Origin: Halorhabdus amylolytica
Lineage (GTDB): Archaea; Halobacteriota; Halobacteria; Halobacteriales; Haloarculaceae
Assembly (NCBI RefSeq): GCF_004944975.1
Contig: NZ_SPQG01000011.1
Span: forward strand, 1 to 64,000
Length of the DNA stretch: 64,000 nt
Direction of reading: 5' to 3'
Part shown: positions 41,717 through 50,993 of the stretch, piece after piece
How the letters are laid out: each line of letters opens with the position of its first letter
Numbering within the stretch: the stretch's first letter is position 1
Position numbers and translations under genes: made by a program
Notes under the pieces: model-generated
Databases searched by the model: none
Told to the model about the DNA's origin: nothing
The model's input: the letters and a program-made list of their open reading frames with translations, nothing else

Positions 41717-42698
41717 CCGTTTGGATCCGTGGATCGACCAACCCGTAGGTCAGATCCGCCACGAACACCCCGATGACGAGTGTACTCGTCAGGATGAGGA
41801 AGATGCCCATCATCAGCGGATAGTCCCGGGATTCTAAGCCTTCGTACATGTAGTAGCCGATACCTCGATACGTGAAGATCTCCTCGACGATGACGGTCCC
41901 GCCGAGGTACCACCCGACCGACAACAGCATGCTCGTGTACATCGGGAGGATCGCGTTCCGGGCGACGTACGTGATCGAGATCCGTCGATCCGACAGTCCG
42001 CGGAGCCGAGCGACGGTCACGAAGTCCTTCCCGAGGACCGAGATGCTGTTGCCACGCATCGCCAGCACCTGTAGCCCGGCGCCGGTCAATACCATCGACG
42101 CGATCGGCAGGACCGAATGATACAACGCGCTCCCGACGAACGCGACCGAGAACACGGGCGCCTCCAGGTTGGGGTCGATGCGGAATCGCGTCGGGAACCA
42201 GCCGAACTCGTAGCCGACGATGATGATGAGCAACATTGCGAGTACGTAGAATGGCATCGAGGCAGCCAGGATCGAGGCGCTGCTGGAGGCGAGGTCGAAG
42301 TTCGACCCCTCGAAGTACGCCATGATGGCTCCCCAGACGATCGCGAGCGCGAACACGAGGATTGTGGTCGCGATGGCGATCCAGAGTGTCCAGGGCAGGG
42401 CCCCACCGACGACTTCTCCGACGGATCGGCCGGTCGAGATCGACTCGCCCAAGTCTCCTTGGACTAGCGAGGTGATGTAATCGAAGTACTGGACGTATAT
42501 CGGCGCGTCCGGCTGGATTTTCGTATACGATTGAATCAGTGTCTCGACTCGCTCCGGACTGGCCCCACTCCGGATGAGTTGGGCCCTGAGCTGGACGAGC
42601 GGGCCGCCCGGCAGCAGGCGGATCAATGCGAACGTGAACGTGGCGACCGCCCAGATCGTCACGATCACCCGAAGGAACCGTCGTAAGTAGTAGTTCAT
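41694..42698 (-). CDS. Opp/Dpp-type ABC transporter permease B
   Basis: 334 residues starting MNYYLRRFLRVIVTIWAVATFTFALIRLLPGGP, the standard DppB N-terminus, with about six helices. The coupling loop is ARLRGLSDRRISITYVARNAILPMYT. The start ATG overlaps the TGA of an 8-codon leader (42695-42721). It is the first gene of a permease-ATPase operon, about 230 bases downstream of the receptor gene. Confidence 0.92.
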   Translation of the reverse strand: MNYYLRRFLRVIVTIWAVATFTFALIRLLPGGPLVQLRAQLIRSGASPERVETLIQSYTKIQPDAPIYVQYFDYITSLVQGDLGESISTGRSVGEVVGGALPWTLWIAIATTILVFALAIVWGAIMAYFEGSNFDLASSSASILAASMPFYVLAMLLIIIVGYEFGWFPTRFRIDPNLEAPVFSVAFVGSALYHSVLPIASMVLTGAGLQVLAMRGNSISVLGKDFVTVARLRGLSDRRISITYVARNAILPMYTSMLLSVGWYLGGTVIVEEIFTYRGIGYYMYEGLESRDYPLMMGIFLILTSTLVIGVFVADLTYGLVDPRIQTGDQSESF

Positions 42699-42721
42699 CG
42701 TTGCGTATAGTCGTTGGTCAT
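42695..42721 (-). CDS. Possible 8-residue leader peptide before permease B
   Basis: ATG followed by seven sense codons (product MTNDYTQR) and TGA overlapping the permease ATG. The 13-base word TACGCAACGATGA occurs twice, once before each ATG, so the small frame may have arisen by duplication of the translation start. It could couple or tune translation; it could also be chance. Confidence 0.3.
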   Translation of the reverse strand: MTNDYTQR

Positions 42722-42931
42722 CGTTGCGTATTTTCGTATGATTCGGTTCGATACGTGTTGGTTGATACCATTGACTCGCTCGTGTGTTTCATCGATTGGG
42801 TTCCGATGTGATCAGGATTGCCGGTGATATGGCATTAGTCGTTTCGATGTTTCGCGTCGTGGGGACCCGTCATATCCCCCCACTGGCGACCCGAAAGAAG
42901 CCAGGCAGTGGGTGACGGTCACTCGCGTCGG

Positions 42932-44785
42932 TCAGTCACCGCTATAGTTCATCATCCCCTGGCGCGGGAGCCACGCGTTCGGCCAGTGGACCTGTGCTTG
43001 TTCGGTCTCACCGACGTTTTCGGGGACGTCCCACTCGTCGCTCGTGAGCCAGCTCTGTTCTTGCTTCTCGGCGACAGGAATCATCGGGAGGTCGACGTTG
43101 GTGACCCAGGCCTGTTCGAGGACGATGTCTCCAGCCGTGCTCTCGTCGGTTGTCCGGGCGAGTTCGGACAGTCGGTCGCTCGGATTGACCGTCATGGCAT
43201 TTTCACCGGTCAGATCCCCCATTTCGGGCACGCTGACGTCCGCGTTCGAACCGCCGCGACTCTCGTTTGCGGCCGGATAATTGTAGCTGTGCCCGCGGAA
43301 GTTCTCGATAAGCTGGTGGCGAAGGCTGAAGTACGACAGTGCGCCAGTGGGAGCGCCGGCGTTCCAGCCGCCGGAAGCGAGCGTGAAGTTCCCTTGTGGC
43401 CAGACAGTGTCCAACAGGTTGCTGAAAGACCGGCCGTCGAGTTCGGCGTCGAAGCCGAATCGGTTGAGGTGATCGACGCAGGTCTCGGCCGCCGTGACCC
43501 AGTCGCTCCAGCCCGAGGGGACCTGAACGGGGAGACTCACCGCATTGCCGTTATCATCCTTCCAGGTGCCGCCATCCTTGGAATAGCCGGCCTCCTCCAG
43601 CACCTCGGCCGCGCGGTCGGTCAGCTGCTCGCTTTTGCCGTAGGTCTCGAAATCCCCGGCACTGTCACCCAGTACTCGCTCCTGGCTCGAGTTGCCGATG
43701 CCGACCAGCCAGTCGGGGGCCTCCTTCGAGCGTGGCCCCGCGTTCTGGACGACCTGCTCACGGTCGATGGCGAAAGCGATCGCCTGCCGAACCGCGCGGT
43801 TTCCGGTGTGCTTGCCCTCGTGGTTCGGCACGAGTCCGTAGCCCCACAGCGAGGGTGTGGCGACCTCCTCGACGGTGTTGGGGTACTGTTCGACGATCCG
43901 CGGCGGCGTGAAGATGGTGAACGCCGAGTCGATGTCGAGGTTCTGCAACGCCTGGTAGACCGCCTGGTTCTCGCCCATGAACTGGAAGGCGTAGTTTCCG
44001 AAGTTGATGTTTCTCGCGTCCGGATGGTTCTCGCGACGAGTCGTGTTCAGCTGATCCCCTCCTTTTTCGTCTAGTTCGAAGGGGCCGCTCGCGATCGCGT
44101 CCGTCCAGGCGAAGTCGTTCTGCAGTTCGGTCAGTGAATTCCGATATTCCCCGAAGACGCTCTCGGGGACCTGTAGCCACTCGTTGGGCAGGATACTGAA
44201 CGTGAGGATGTCCGGATTCGTCTGTTCGGTCAGGTTGAGCAGGACCGTCCGGTTCCCGTCGGTCTCGACCGACTCGACGTAGTCCGCGTACGCGCTGCCG
44301 ATCACGATGCCCAGTTCCAGCTGGAGCTTGACGTCCGAGGCGGTGACGTCCTCGCCGTTCGACCACATCAGGCCCTCCCGGATATCGAGCCGGTAGGTCG
44401 TCTCGTCGACCAGTTCCCAGTTCTGGATCCCAAGGGGCATGAACTCCCCGCGTTCGTAATTGTAGTACGCGAACTTGTCGAAGAGGATTTCGTGTGAGAC
44501 CTGTGCGAATCCCGCCGGATTGTACGGGTTCCACTGGACGTCTGCTGTCGATAGTCCCGTCTGACTGACGTGCTGGACGTCAGCGTAGACATCTTCGCCA
44601 GCTCCATCGTCATTCCCGTTATCGGTCCCGCTGCTCTCGTCACTGTTCCCGTCGTTATCCCCGCCGTCGGTCGGTTCGTCGCCGTTTCCACACCCGGCCA
44701 GTGCGGCAGTTCCTGCGACGCCGACCAGTTCCATGAACCGACGACGGTCGATTACCTCTCGATAGTCCGCAGGCTTCTCCACCAT
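42932..44785 (-). CDS. Solute-binding lipoprotein, family 5 (Opp/Dpp type), Tat-exported
   Basis: 617 residues from MVEKPADYREVIDRRRFMELVG. The twin-arginine motif RRRF is followed by a short hydrophobic stretch and lipobox LAGC (Cys32), then an acidic Asp/Gly/Asn linker and the SBP family 5 fold (YNPAGFAQVSHEILFDKFAYYN, TYRLDIREGLMWSNGEDVTASDVKLQLEL). It is the high-affinity receptor for the permease and ATPases downstream. The ligand is predicted to be a mannan fragment from the neighbourhood. A TTTATTA TATA-like box lies 25-35 bases upstream. Confidence 0.92.
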   Translation of the reverse strand: MVEKPADYREVIDRRRFMELVGVAGTAALAGCGNGDEPTDGGDNDGNSDESSGTDNGNDDGAGEDVYADVQHVSQTGLSTADVQWNPYNPAGFAQVSHEILFDKFAYYNYERGEFMPLGIQNWELVDETTYRLDIREGLMWSNGEDVTASDVKLQLELGIVIGSAYADYVESVETDGNRTVLLNLTEQTNPDILTFSILPNEWLQVPESVFGEYRNSLTELQNDFAWTDAIASGPFELDEKGGDQLNTTRRENHPDARNINFGNYAFQFMGENQAVYQALQNLDIDSAFTIFTPPRIVEQYPNTVEEVATPSLWGYGLVPNHEGKHTGNRAVRQAIAFAIDREQVVQNAGPRSKEAPDWLVGIGNSSQERVLGDSAGDFETYGKSEQLTDRAAEVLEEAGYSKDGGTWKDDNGNAVSLPVQVPSGWSDWVTAAETCVDHLNRFGFDAELDGRSFSNLLDTVWPQGNFTLASGGWNAGAPTGALSYFSLRHQLIENFRGHSYNYPAANESRGGSNADVSVPEMGDLTGENAMTVNPSDRLSELARTTDESTAGDIVLEQAWVTNVDLPMIPVAEKQEQSWLTSDEWDVPENVGETEQAQVHWPNAWLPRQGMMNYSGD

Positions 44786-45014
44786 AGTACATTGGGGATA
44801 ACGACAGCTCTGGGTAATAAAGATTTGGTACGAATCCCACGAACGGACGATTTCTTTACGGATCGAACACACGAAAGTGGCTCCGCACTCGACGTGTCGG
44901 TCGGGCTCTTTAGATCCGACTACGATCGCGAACGTGCTCGCAGGGCATGCCGGTGGTGGTCGGACGTGGGGATCGTCCGGTAGCTATAACCGGGTGGATC
45001 GGCGAGACGTGGAC

Positions 45015-45932
45015 ATGGCTGACCGATCGACTGGCGACTTACGGGCCCTCGACCCCGGCGAGGTCACCGCGGCGGCGGTCCCGACCGACCTGCTCCTCGA
45101 AGACCTCCGGAGCGAGGAAAACATCGTTCGAACCCACGCGGCAAACCTTCTCGGTGTGGTCGCCGCCGAAGATCCGTCGGCACTCCGGACGGAAGTGGGA
45201 TTGCTGGTCGAACTACTGAACGACGAACGGCGGGTCGTCGTTCGAGAATCGCTCGGGGCACTGGGCGACATCGCGGAGGCGTATCCCGCGGCCGTGGCTC
45301 GACACCTCGATGCGCTCGTCGAAACGCTGTCCCACGACGTCGATCTCTTTCGGTTGCTTGCTGCCAGGACGATTACGTCACTGCTGGACGAACGCCCCGA
45401 GTGGTTCCAGGAGTACGTGCCGAAACTGGTCGACGCTCTCACCGTCGAGATCACGAACCCGGTTGCAGGAAGTGACTTCGCGCCGGCGGAGAACAGGGCG
45501 CTGTTCGGACGGGAGTCGGCCATCAGGCGACGATCCGAGGAACGACAGCTCACCGCGCGGCTGGCAGCCGGTCGGGCGCTCGTCGAACTCGCCGAGTCCG
45601 ACGACGTCTCGCTGTCGGCCCACGCGGACCAGTTACTGGAACTGCTCGACAACCCGGACCGCCACGTTCGGACTGTCGGCGTGGTCGCGGCCGCGGCTAT
45701 CGCCGAAGACGATCCGTCGTCGGTGACAGGCGCAGTCGAGCCACTGTGTGCTGCCCTCGAAGATCCGGACGAGACGACAGCTGCACGGGCCGTCGTGGCA
45801 CTCGGATTCGTCGCCGACCCGGCGGCGATCGATCCGCTCCGGTCGCTCGCCGAGGACCGGGACCGTCCGGAAGACCTGCGCGATCTCGCCGCCGAAACCG
45901 CGGACTGGATCGAACGGACTGACGACGCTTGA
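45015..45932 (+). CDS. HEAT-repeat protein
   Basis: 305 residues of paired helices: LLLEDLRSEENIVRTHAANLLGVVA, LVELLNDERRVVVRESLGALGDIAE, LLELLDNPDRHVRTVGVVAAAAIAEDDP and LCAALEDPDETTAARAVVALGFVAD are clear HEAT/PBS-lyase-like units. There is no enzymatic motif. It probably serves as a protein-interaction scaffold. It is divergent from the binding-protein gene, and its relation to the sugar island is unknown. Confidence 0.85.
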   Translation: MADRSTGDLRALDPGEVTAAAVPTDLLLEDLRSEENIVRTHAANLLGVVAAEDPSALRTEVGLLVELLNDERRVVVRESLGALGDIAEAYPAAVARHLDALVETLSHDVDLFRLLAARTITSLLDERPEWFQEYVPKLVDALTVEITNPVAGSDFAPAENRALFGRESAIRRRSEERQLTARLAAGRALVELAESDDVSLSAHADQLLELLDNPDRHVRTVGVVAAAAIAEDDPSSVTGAVEPLCAALEDPDETTAARAVVALGFVADPAAIDPLRSLAEDRDRPEDLRDLAAETADWIERTDDA

Positions 45933-46219
45933 TCCCCCTGCCTGTCGATCAGTTTGTCGCGGATCTTCGGCTGCAGTTGATCAGTCCGTCGTAGGTTCTC
46001 GACTGCAGTCGGTCAGCTGTCGCAGCTCGTCGGTTGCCGTCGATCAGTCGATACCGCCCGGCTCGTCAATCCGGGCCCCGTTCGCGTACGTGGGTGGTAC
46101 TGCTCGCGTCGGGACGCGTCACTGCCGGAGACACGTTTCGTCGTCGAGATGTCCGTGCGTCACTGCCGGAGACACGTTTCGTCGTCGAGATGTCCGTGCG
46201 TCACTGCCGGAGACGTGTT
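45933..46219. repeat. Intergenic region with a 41-bp tandem repeat
   Basis: The unit GCGTCACTGCCGGAGACACG... fills 46116-46156 and 46157-46197 without mismatch, and a third copy is truncated at 46198-46220. The units are directly adjacent without spacers, so this is not CRISPR. The rest of the interval has no supported gene. The last partial unit reaches the stop of the small membrane protein. Confidence 0.85.
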
Positions 46220-46465
46220 TCAGTTGTCGGGTCGCTTGTTGTCGTGTCGCCATCGCGCGTAAGAGAAGACTATCCCGATGGCACCGGCTGTCCCGAGAAC
46301 GAGTACCGTGTTCAGGTACGCGAGTTCGCGTGATCGGGATCCGGGCTCGCTCAACAGGATCGAGATGGCCGTCACGACCGTCAGGAACAACGTGAATCGG
46401 AACAGCACTCCGAGATACTGGCGGATGTCATACAGCGCCTCCCAGAACGCGTCCCGTTTGGTCAT
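46220..46465 (-). CDS. Small membrane protein with two helices, 81 aa
   Basis: MTKRDAFWEALYDIRQYLG precedes helix 1 (LFRFTLFLTVVTAISILL) and helix 2 (LAYLNTVLVLGTAGAIGIVFSYAR), ending in a basic tail RWRHDNKRPDN. It follows the GH97 gene on the same strand with a gap of about 60 bases, so it may be co-transcribed. No family is recognised. Confidence 0.6.
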   Translation of the reverse strand: MTKRDAFWEALYDIRQYLGVLFRFTLFLTVVTAISILLSEPGSRSRELAYLNTVLVLGTAGAIGIVFSYARWRHDNKRPDN

Positions 46466-46525
46466 AAAGGAACAGCTACGCGATCACTGAAGAAGCTTCT
46501 GCCCGCCATCGAAGGGTCTATCCTG

Positions 46526-48250
46526 TCACAGTGACAGGACGAAGCCCCCGTTCGCCGGGACATCGACCGACAGCGGGGTTTCGGGACCCAGGTGAGCCGT
46601 CGTCCGCTCGAGCGACCCGTTCTCGCCGTCCCGGAGCAATACCCCCTCCCGAGCGTCGTCGAGGAACGTCGCCGCGAGGTCGATCGTCCGTCCGACCCCG
46701 GCGACGATACAGCCGACGAACCACGCTTGGCCACGCCGACGTGCGAGTGTTGCCTCCGAGCCCGGTCGCCCACGGAGGAAACGCGTCTCGTCCCACGCAG
46801 CGGGGACGCGTTCGAGGAACCACTCGGCGTGTGGACGGGCGGCGTATTCGTCGATGTTGTCAGCGAAATGCTGGAGGCCGGACTCGAAGACGACCGACAG
46901 CGCGAGTTCGTGGCCGGCCGTCGTGTGACGGCTGTCGGCCGAGAACGTTACGGGGGTGTAGTCCATCGGCCCGACGACGTTGCGCGTGTACGGGAGCGCG
47001 ACGTTGTGTTCCGGTGTCAACGTCGCCCATTTGAGGTGTTCGGCACCCTGGACGCCTTCGTAGGTCATGACGTTCGGCCACTTGCGTCGCAAGCCGAGCG
47101 GAACGGTCGATCCGTGGAAGTTCACCAGCAGTTCCCGCTCGGCCGCGTCGGCCAGGACCGCCTCGTAGAACTGTAGCATTCCCTGCTCGTCGCTGTCCAT
47201 AAAGTCGATCTTGACACCGTCGATGCCCCACTCGCACCAGCGATCCAACAGTTCGCGGCGCTCGTCAGCACCGTGGAGGTCCGTCCAGTGTGCCCACAGG
47301 AACACCCCGACGTCACGTTCGGCGGCGTCTTCGACGAGGTCCGGAATCCATGCTTCGTCCCAGCCCTCGTCGACGAGGACGTACTCCCAGCCGCGCTCGG
47401 CGGCATAGGTGACGTACTCCCGCTGGCGGTCGACGTCGGTCGGACTCGCCGACTCGGACCACCACGACCACGCGACGCGACCCGGCTCGATCCAGTCGGT
47501 GTCCCCGATAGCCGGACCGTCCGACAGCGCCGGCACGAGGTCAGACTCGACGATGGTCCCGAGGTCGCCGACGATCGCCACCCGCCAGGGTGTTTCGAAG
47601 GTCCCCGTCACCCTGACGGGTCTGTCACCCGGTTCGGGACCTGGATGGACGAACGAGACGGCTGGATCCTCGGGCTGACTGTGGAGACGGGCCGCGTGAT
47701 AATTAGCGTCGACGCCTGCTTCCGCCAGCAGGACCCAATCGTCATCGCGGATCTCGAACAGCCCCGGCGTACAGAACTCGCCATCGGCCATCGACAGGGG
47801 GACTCGCCGGACAGTAGCCTCGTGGTTGACCGCATAGGGAGTCAACCAGCCCGTCGCTCGTGTCGGAAGTTCGAACCCCCCGCGTTCGGCCCGGAGAAGG
47901 ACAGAGCCGATTTCGGGCACTCGCCGACGGTAGGCGACGCCGTCGTCGCTGACGTAGACGTCGAGTTCGGCCTCGGTCCCGTCCGCGAACGTAGACGCGA
48001 AGGTCGTAGCCTCAGCTTCGTAGGTATGTTCGCGACGCTTGCCGTATGGCGTCTCGAAGGACTCCGCGACGTGCCGTTCATCTTGGGTGACGTCGACGAC
48101 TTCTCCCGCCCCGTGGAGTGGTGCGTCCAGCCCGATCGGTGACGGGTGAACCACGGGTCGTCCCTCGCGCTCGATGGCGAGGTGCTGACTGTCATCACAC
48201 AGATCTACGACGGCAGTGACGGACCCGGACGGACTCGACAACCGGTACAT
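46526..48250 (-). CDS. GH97 glycoside hydrolase, probable alpha-galactosidase
   Basis: 574 residues from MYRLSSPSGSVTAVVDL; the upstream open frame is not conserved in type. It has the GH97 layout: N-terminal beta-super-sandwich, TIM barrel, C-terminal beta domain. Barrel blocks are AWSWWSESASPTDVDRQREYVTYAAERGWEYVLVDEGWD, WGIDGVKIDFMDSDEQGMLQFYE (Asp, near 348, in the place of the retaining nucleophile) and LVNFHGSTVPLGLRRKWPNVMTYEGVQGAE. No signal peptide is seen. With the beta-mannosidase this suggests debranching of galactomanno-oligosaccharides; alpha-glucosidase activity cannot be excluded. Confidence 0.88.
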   Translation of the reverse strand: MYRLSSPSGSVTAVVDLCDDSQHLAIEREGRPVVHPSPIGLDAPLHGAGEVVDVTQDERHVAESFETPYGKRREHTYEAEATTFASTFADGTEAELDVYVSDDGVAYRRRVPEIGSVLLRAERGGFELPTRATGWLTPYAVNHEATVRRVPLSMADGEFCTPGLFEIRDDDWVLLAEAGVDANYHAARLHSQPEDPAVSFVHPGPEPGDRPVRVTGTFETPWRVAIVGDLGTIVESDLVPALSDGPAIGDTDWIEPGRVAWSWWSESASPTDVDRQREYVTYAAERGWEYVLVDEGWDEAWIPDLVEDAAERDVGVFLWAHWTDLHGADERRELLDRWCEWGIDGVKIDFMDSDEQGMLQFYEAVLADAAERELLVNFHGSTVPLGLRRKWPNVMTYEGVQGAEHLKWATLTPEHNVALPYTRNVVGPMDYTPVTFSADSRHTTAGHELALSVVFESGLQHFADNIDEYAARPHAEWFLERVPAAWDETRFLRGRPGSEATLARRRGQAWFVGCIVAGVGRTIDLAATFLDDAREGVLLRDGENGSLERTTAHLGPETPLSVDVPANGGFVLSL

Positions 48251-48669
48251 ACAGACGCCCTCCCAGCGCTGAGAGATAAGCGTATCGCCCGTTGTGGACT
48301 CCCCTCTGTTTGCATATATCAAACGACTCGACTTTGATGACAGTGGATAGGGGTATTGTGGGACGACGAAATAGAATAACAAAGGTACTCGTGTTTTTAT
48401 TGCTCCTCCGGACGTGGTCTTCGACCGTGGAAGGCGTCACTTCTCGCCGAGAGTGTACGCATCGAGGGAAATTGTCGATATGGAACTGCCGGGGATAGCA
48501 ACCCTCGCCGGTTTCTGGAGGGTTCGAGGACGCCGAGGGAGCGACAAAGAGTATCGGCTCTCCCGCATCAGGTTCGTTCGAGTCGCCCCACTGTGTCGGA
48601 CGAATATTGGTCGTCCGTCCAGTGTATTTTGTCAGCTAGGGTCGTCTAGATCGTCGACTTGACGAACTA
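48251..48669. promoter_or_regulatory. 420-bp intergenic region, promoter of the GH97 gene
   Basis: GATATATGC at 48312-48320 (minus sense) is a TATA candidate about 60 bases upstream of the GH97 start. No gene or strong repeat is visible in the remainder. An IclR operator would be expected here, but no clear palindrome could be picked out. Confidence 0.4.
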
Positions 48670-49458
48670 TTATTGTTCGTCTGTCCAGGTGGAGTACTTC
48701 GACGTGATCTCGACGGCACCGGCGATATTCTGGACGGTCCGTGGCAGTTCCTCTTCGAAGCGTTGGTCAGTGAGACGTTCCGTCGGGCCGGAAACGCTTA
48801 TAGCCCCGATCAGGTCCCCCGAGACGGTGTTCACCGTCGTCGCCACACACCGGATTCCGTCGAACCGCTCTTCGTCGTCGAAAGCGACTCCCCGGGATCG
48901 GATCGATTGCAGTTCCGTCCGTAACGTCTGGAGTTCCGTGATCGTGTTCTCGGTATAGGTGGTCATGCCGGTCGCCTCGACGATTCGTTCGGCTTCCCCG
49001 GTCGGCAGTTCCGCGAGGAACGCCTTGCCGGCGGCCGTACAGTGCAGCGGTTCCCGCCCTCCAAGCGGAACGTGTGGCTCGGCCGCCTCGTCACCCATGA
49101 CCTGATACAGTACGATCCCGCTGTTGTCGTGTTCGGCGATGAGCCGTGCCACCTCGCCGGTCTCGTTGGCCAGTCGATAGACGTCCCCGCGTGCCCGTCT
49201 GTAGATCTCCTCGCGTTCCCGAACTGCCCCGCCTAGCGTGAGAAGCGCGAGATCGAGTCGGTATTCACCTCCTTCCTTGCTCACGTACCCTTCGGATTCC
49301 ATGGTCGAGAGGTAGTGGTGGGCCGTACTCTTCGACTCCCCGAGTTCCACACTGAGGTCAGTGACGGACATGCCGTCGTGTTCCCGAAGTAACTCCAGAA
49401 TACGGAACGCCTTCCTGACCGATTTGATCGACCTGCCCTGGGTGTCTGACCCGCCCAT
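48670..49458 (-). CDS. IclR-family transcriptional regulator
   Basis: 262 residues. Winged HTH at about 12-62 (SVRKAFRILELLREHDGMSVTDLSVELGESKSTAHHYLSTMESEGYV) and the IclR effector domain at about 75-250 (GREPLHCTAAGKAFLAELP, GVAFDDEERFDGIRCVATTV, GAISVSGPTERL). Haloarchaeal IclR proteins commonly regulate sugar catabolic islands. Its position between the GH97 and dehydrogenase genes suggests it controls this one. Confidence 0.92.
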   Translation of the reverse strand: MGGSDTQGRSIKSVRKAFRILELLREHDGMSVTDLSVELGESKSTAHHYLSTMESEGYVSKEGGEYRLDLALLTLGGAVREREEIYRRARGDVYRLANETGEVARLIAEHDNSGIVLYQVMGDEAAEPHVPLGGREPLHCTAAGKAFLAELPTGEAERIVEATGMTTYTENTITELQTLRTELQSIRSRGVAFDDEERFDGIRCVATTVNTVSGDLIGAISVSGPTERLTDQRFEEELPRTVQNIAGAVEITSKYSTWTDEQ

Positions 49459-49571
49459 ATTGTGTCATATGAGCGTGGACGTAAATATCGTTCTCCGCAG
49501 GGATCGAGTCGTCTATTTGGGGGACAGAAAGATGAATCGGATCCCGTGACGTGCTGGTACGGCGGGAGTGT

Positions 49572-50657
49572 TCAGACCCGATCGCCGCACTCTTCGTAGA
49601 TCTCGGATAGGAGCCCCTGGACTTCCAGTGCGCGGTGGACGTTACACCGTTCGGGCCGGGTACCGCTCCGGACGGCTTCGAGGAACGTCTCCAGTTCGGT
49701 ACGAAAGGGGTTGTTCTGTTCCGTCATAATCTCGCTGTCGACGAAGTGGTCCGTGCCGACCGAACGCACCTCGTAGATCGTGAGATCGTTTCGCTGGTCG
49801 GGAACCGGTTCGACGGCGTTCAGCGTGTTCGTGATGTCGATCTCCGCTCCGGCTTTCTTGCCGAGGATCCGATAGGAATGGGTCGAACGCGTGTTCTCAG
49901 CCCAGGCGATCTCTAAGTTCGCCGTGCTCCCGTCCTCGAAGACGAGGAACGCGTTGATCGCGTCTTCGACGTTGTAGATCGTGCCCTTCTCGTCCTCACC
50001 CCACATGTTCAGATACGCGTAATCGTCGTTGTGACCGAAGTCCGACCGGACTGTCCCACTCACGTCCTCGATAGCAGCCCATTCGAGAAAGTCCAGAACG
50101 TTGTATAGGACGTGTGACCCGATGTCGATCAGTGCGCCGCCGCCGGCGATCTCCGCGGACGTATACCACGTTCCCCGACCGGGGACCCCACGACGCCTGA
50201 CGAACTTCCCTTCTATATGCGTGACGTCACCGAAGTATCCTTGCTCGACGTAGCGCTTAGCGATCTCGACCACGTTCCGATACCGGTGGTGGAATCCCAC
50301 CATACAGATAGCCTCCGCCCGTTCGGCTGCCTCCTCGATTCTCCGAGCGCTATCGAGCGTGTGTGCGAGGGGTTTCTCCAGCAACACGTCCAGGCCATGT
50401 TCGAACGCCTTTGTCGCGATCGCTTCGTGGAACTTGTTCGGCGTGGCGATGACGATCGCGTCGATGTCGGACTGCATCAGCGCTTCGGGCGTGTCGTAGG
50501 TCTCCGCATCGTACTCCTCGGCGAACGCTGTCCGTAACTCGGGATCGGCGTCGGCACCGCTGAACTCGTAGGGGAGTTCCGATAACGCTGTCGCGATGTT
50601 CTGACCGAGAGCACCCAGCCCGAGAATACCGATCCGCAGTCCTTTATCGTCGGCCAT
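49572..50657 (-). CDS. Gfo/Idh/MocA-family dehydrogenase
   Basis: 361 residues. NAD(P)-binding Rossmann motif GILGLGALGQNIATAL (residues 9-24), EKPLAHTLDSARRIEEAAER block with the conserved Lys, and a C-terminal beta domain starting GGGALIDIGSHVLYNVLDFL. Members oxidise sugars, inositol or their derivatives. The substrate is unknown here, but its neighbours point to a mannan- or galactose-derived sugar. Upstream is a 336-bp spacer with AT-rich promoter sequence. Confidence 0.9.
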   Translation of the reverse strand: MADDKGLRIGILGLGALGQNIATALSELPYEFSGADADPELRTAFAEEYDAETYDTPEALMQSDIDAIVIATPNKFHEAIATKAFEHGLDVLLEKPLAHTLDSARRIEEAAERAEAICMVGFHHRYRNVVEIAKRYVEQGYFGDVTHIEGKFVRRRGVPGRGTWYTSAEIAGGGALIDIGSHVLYNVLDFLEWAAIEDVSGTVRSDFGHNDDYAYLNMWGEDEKGTIYNVEDAINAFLVFEDGSTANLEIAWAENTRSTHSYRILGKKAGAEIDITNTLNAVEPVPDQRNDLTIYEVRSVGTDHFVDSEIMTEQNNPFRTELETFLEAVRSGTRPERCNVHRALEVQGLLSEIYEECGDRV

Positions 50658-50993
50658 TGTGAACTTGTATCATATCCCGTGGAATAAGACTACTGATTCG
50701 TTGGCCTGCGCGGCGTTCCCTGACCCACCTGGAATATTCACCGTGGTACGATTGTATGTATTATTATATGTATTCAATTCTCTCGGATATTATACCCTAT
50801 CGTCATCGCCACAATCATCGCTATCTGTGGGAGCGTACGTTCCCCAATCACGATCTTCTGGATGGGCGATGACGGCCGGATCGTGAGGGTCTTCAAACTG
50901 TTTATACGCGCCGTCACTCAGTGATTGGCGCCGTCGTCCACTCGATCGGAAATGCACCCAGGCGTTAAGTATTCACCTGCCCGATCCGGTCGT
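50658..50993. promoter_or_regulatory. 336-bp divergent spacer between the dehydrogenase and SMC-like genes
   Basis: It contains an AT-rich stretch around 50750-50800 (TATTATTATATG) and TTAAGTA about 30 bases before the SMC-like start. No gene is seen. Confidence 0.4.

Noticed and set aside
46116-46220. Possible CRISPR array
   Set aside because: Repeats are directly adjacent without spacers, and no cas genes are present.
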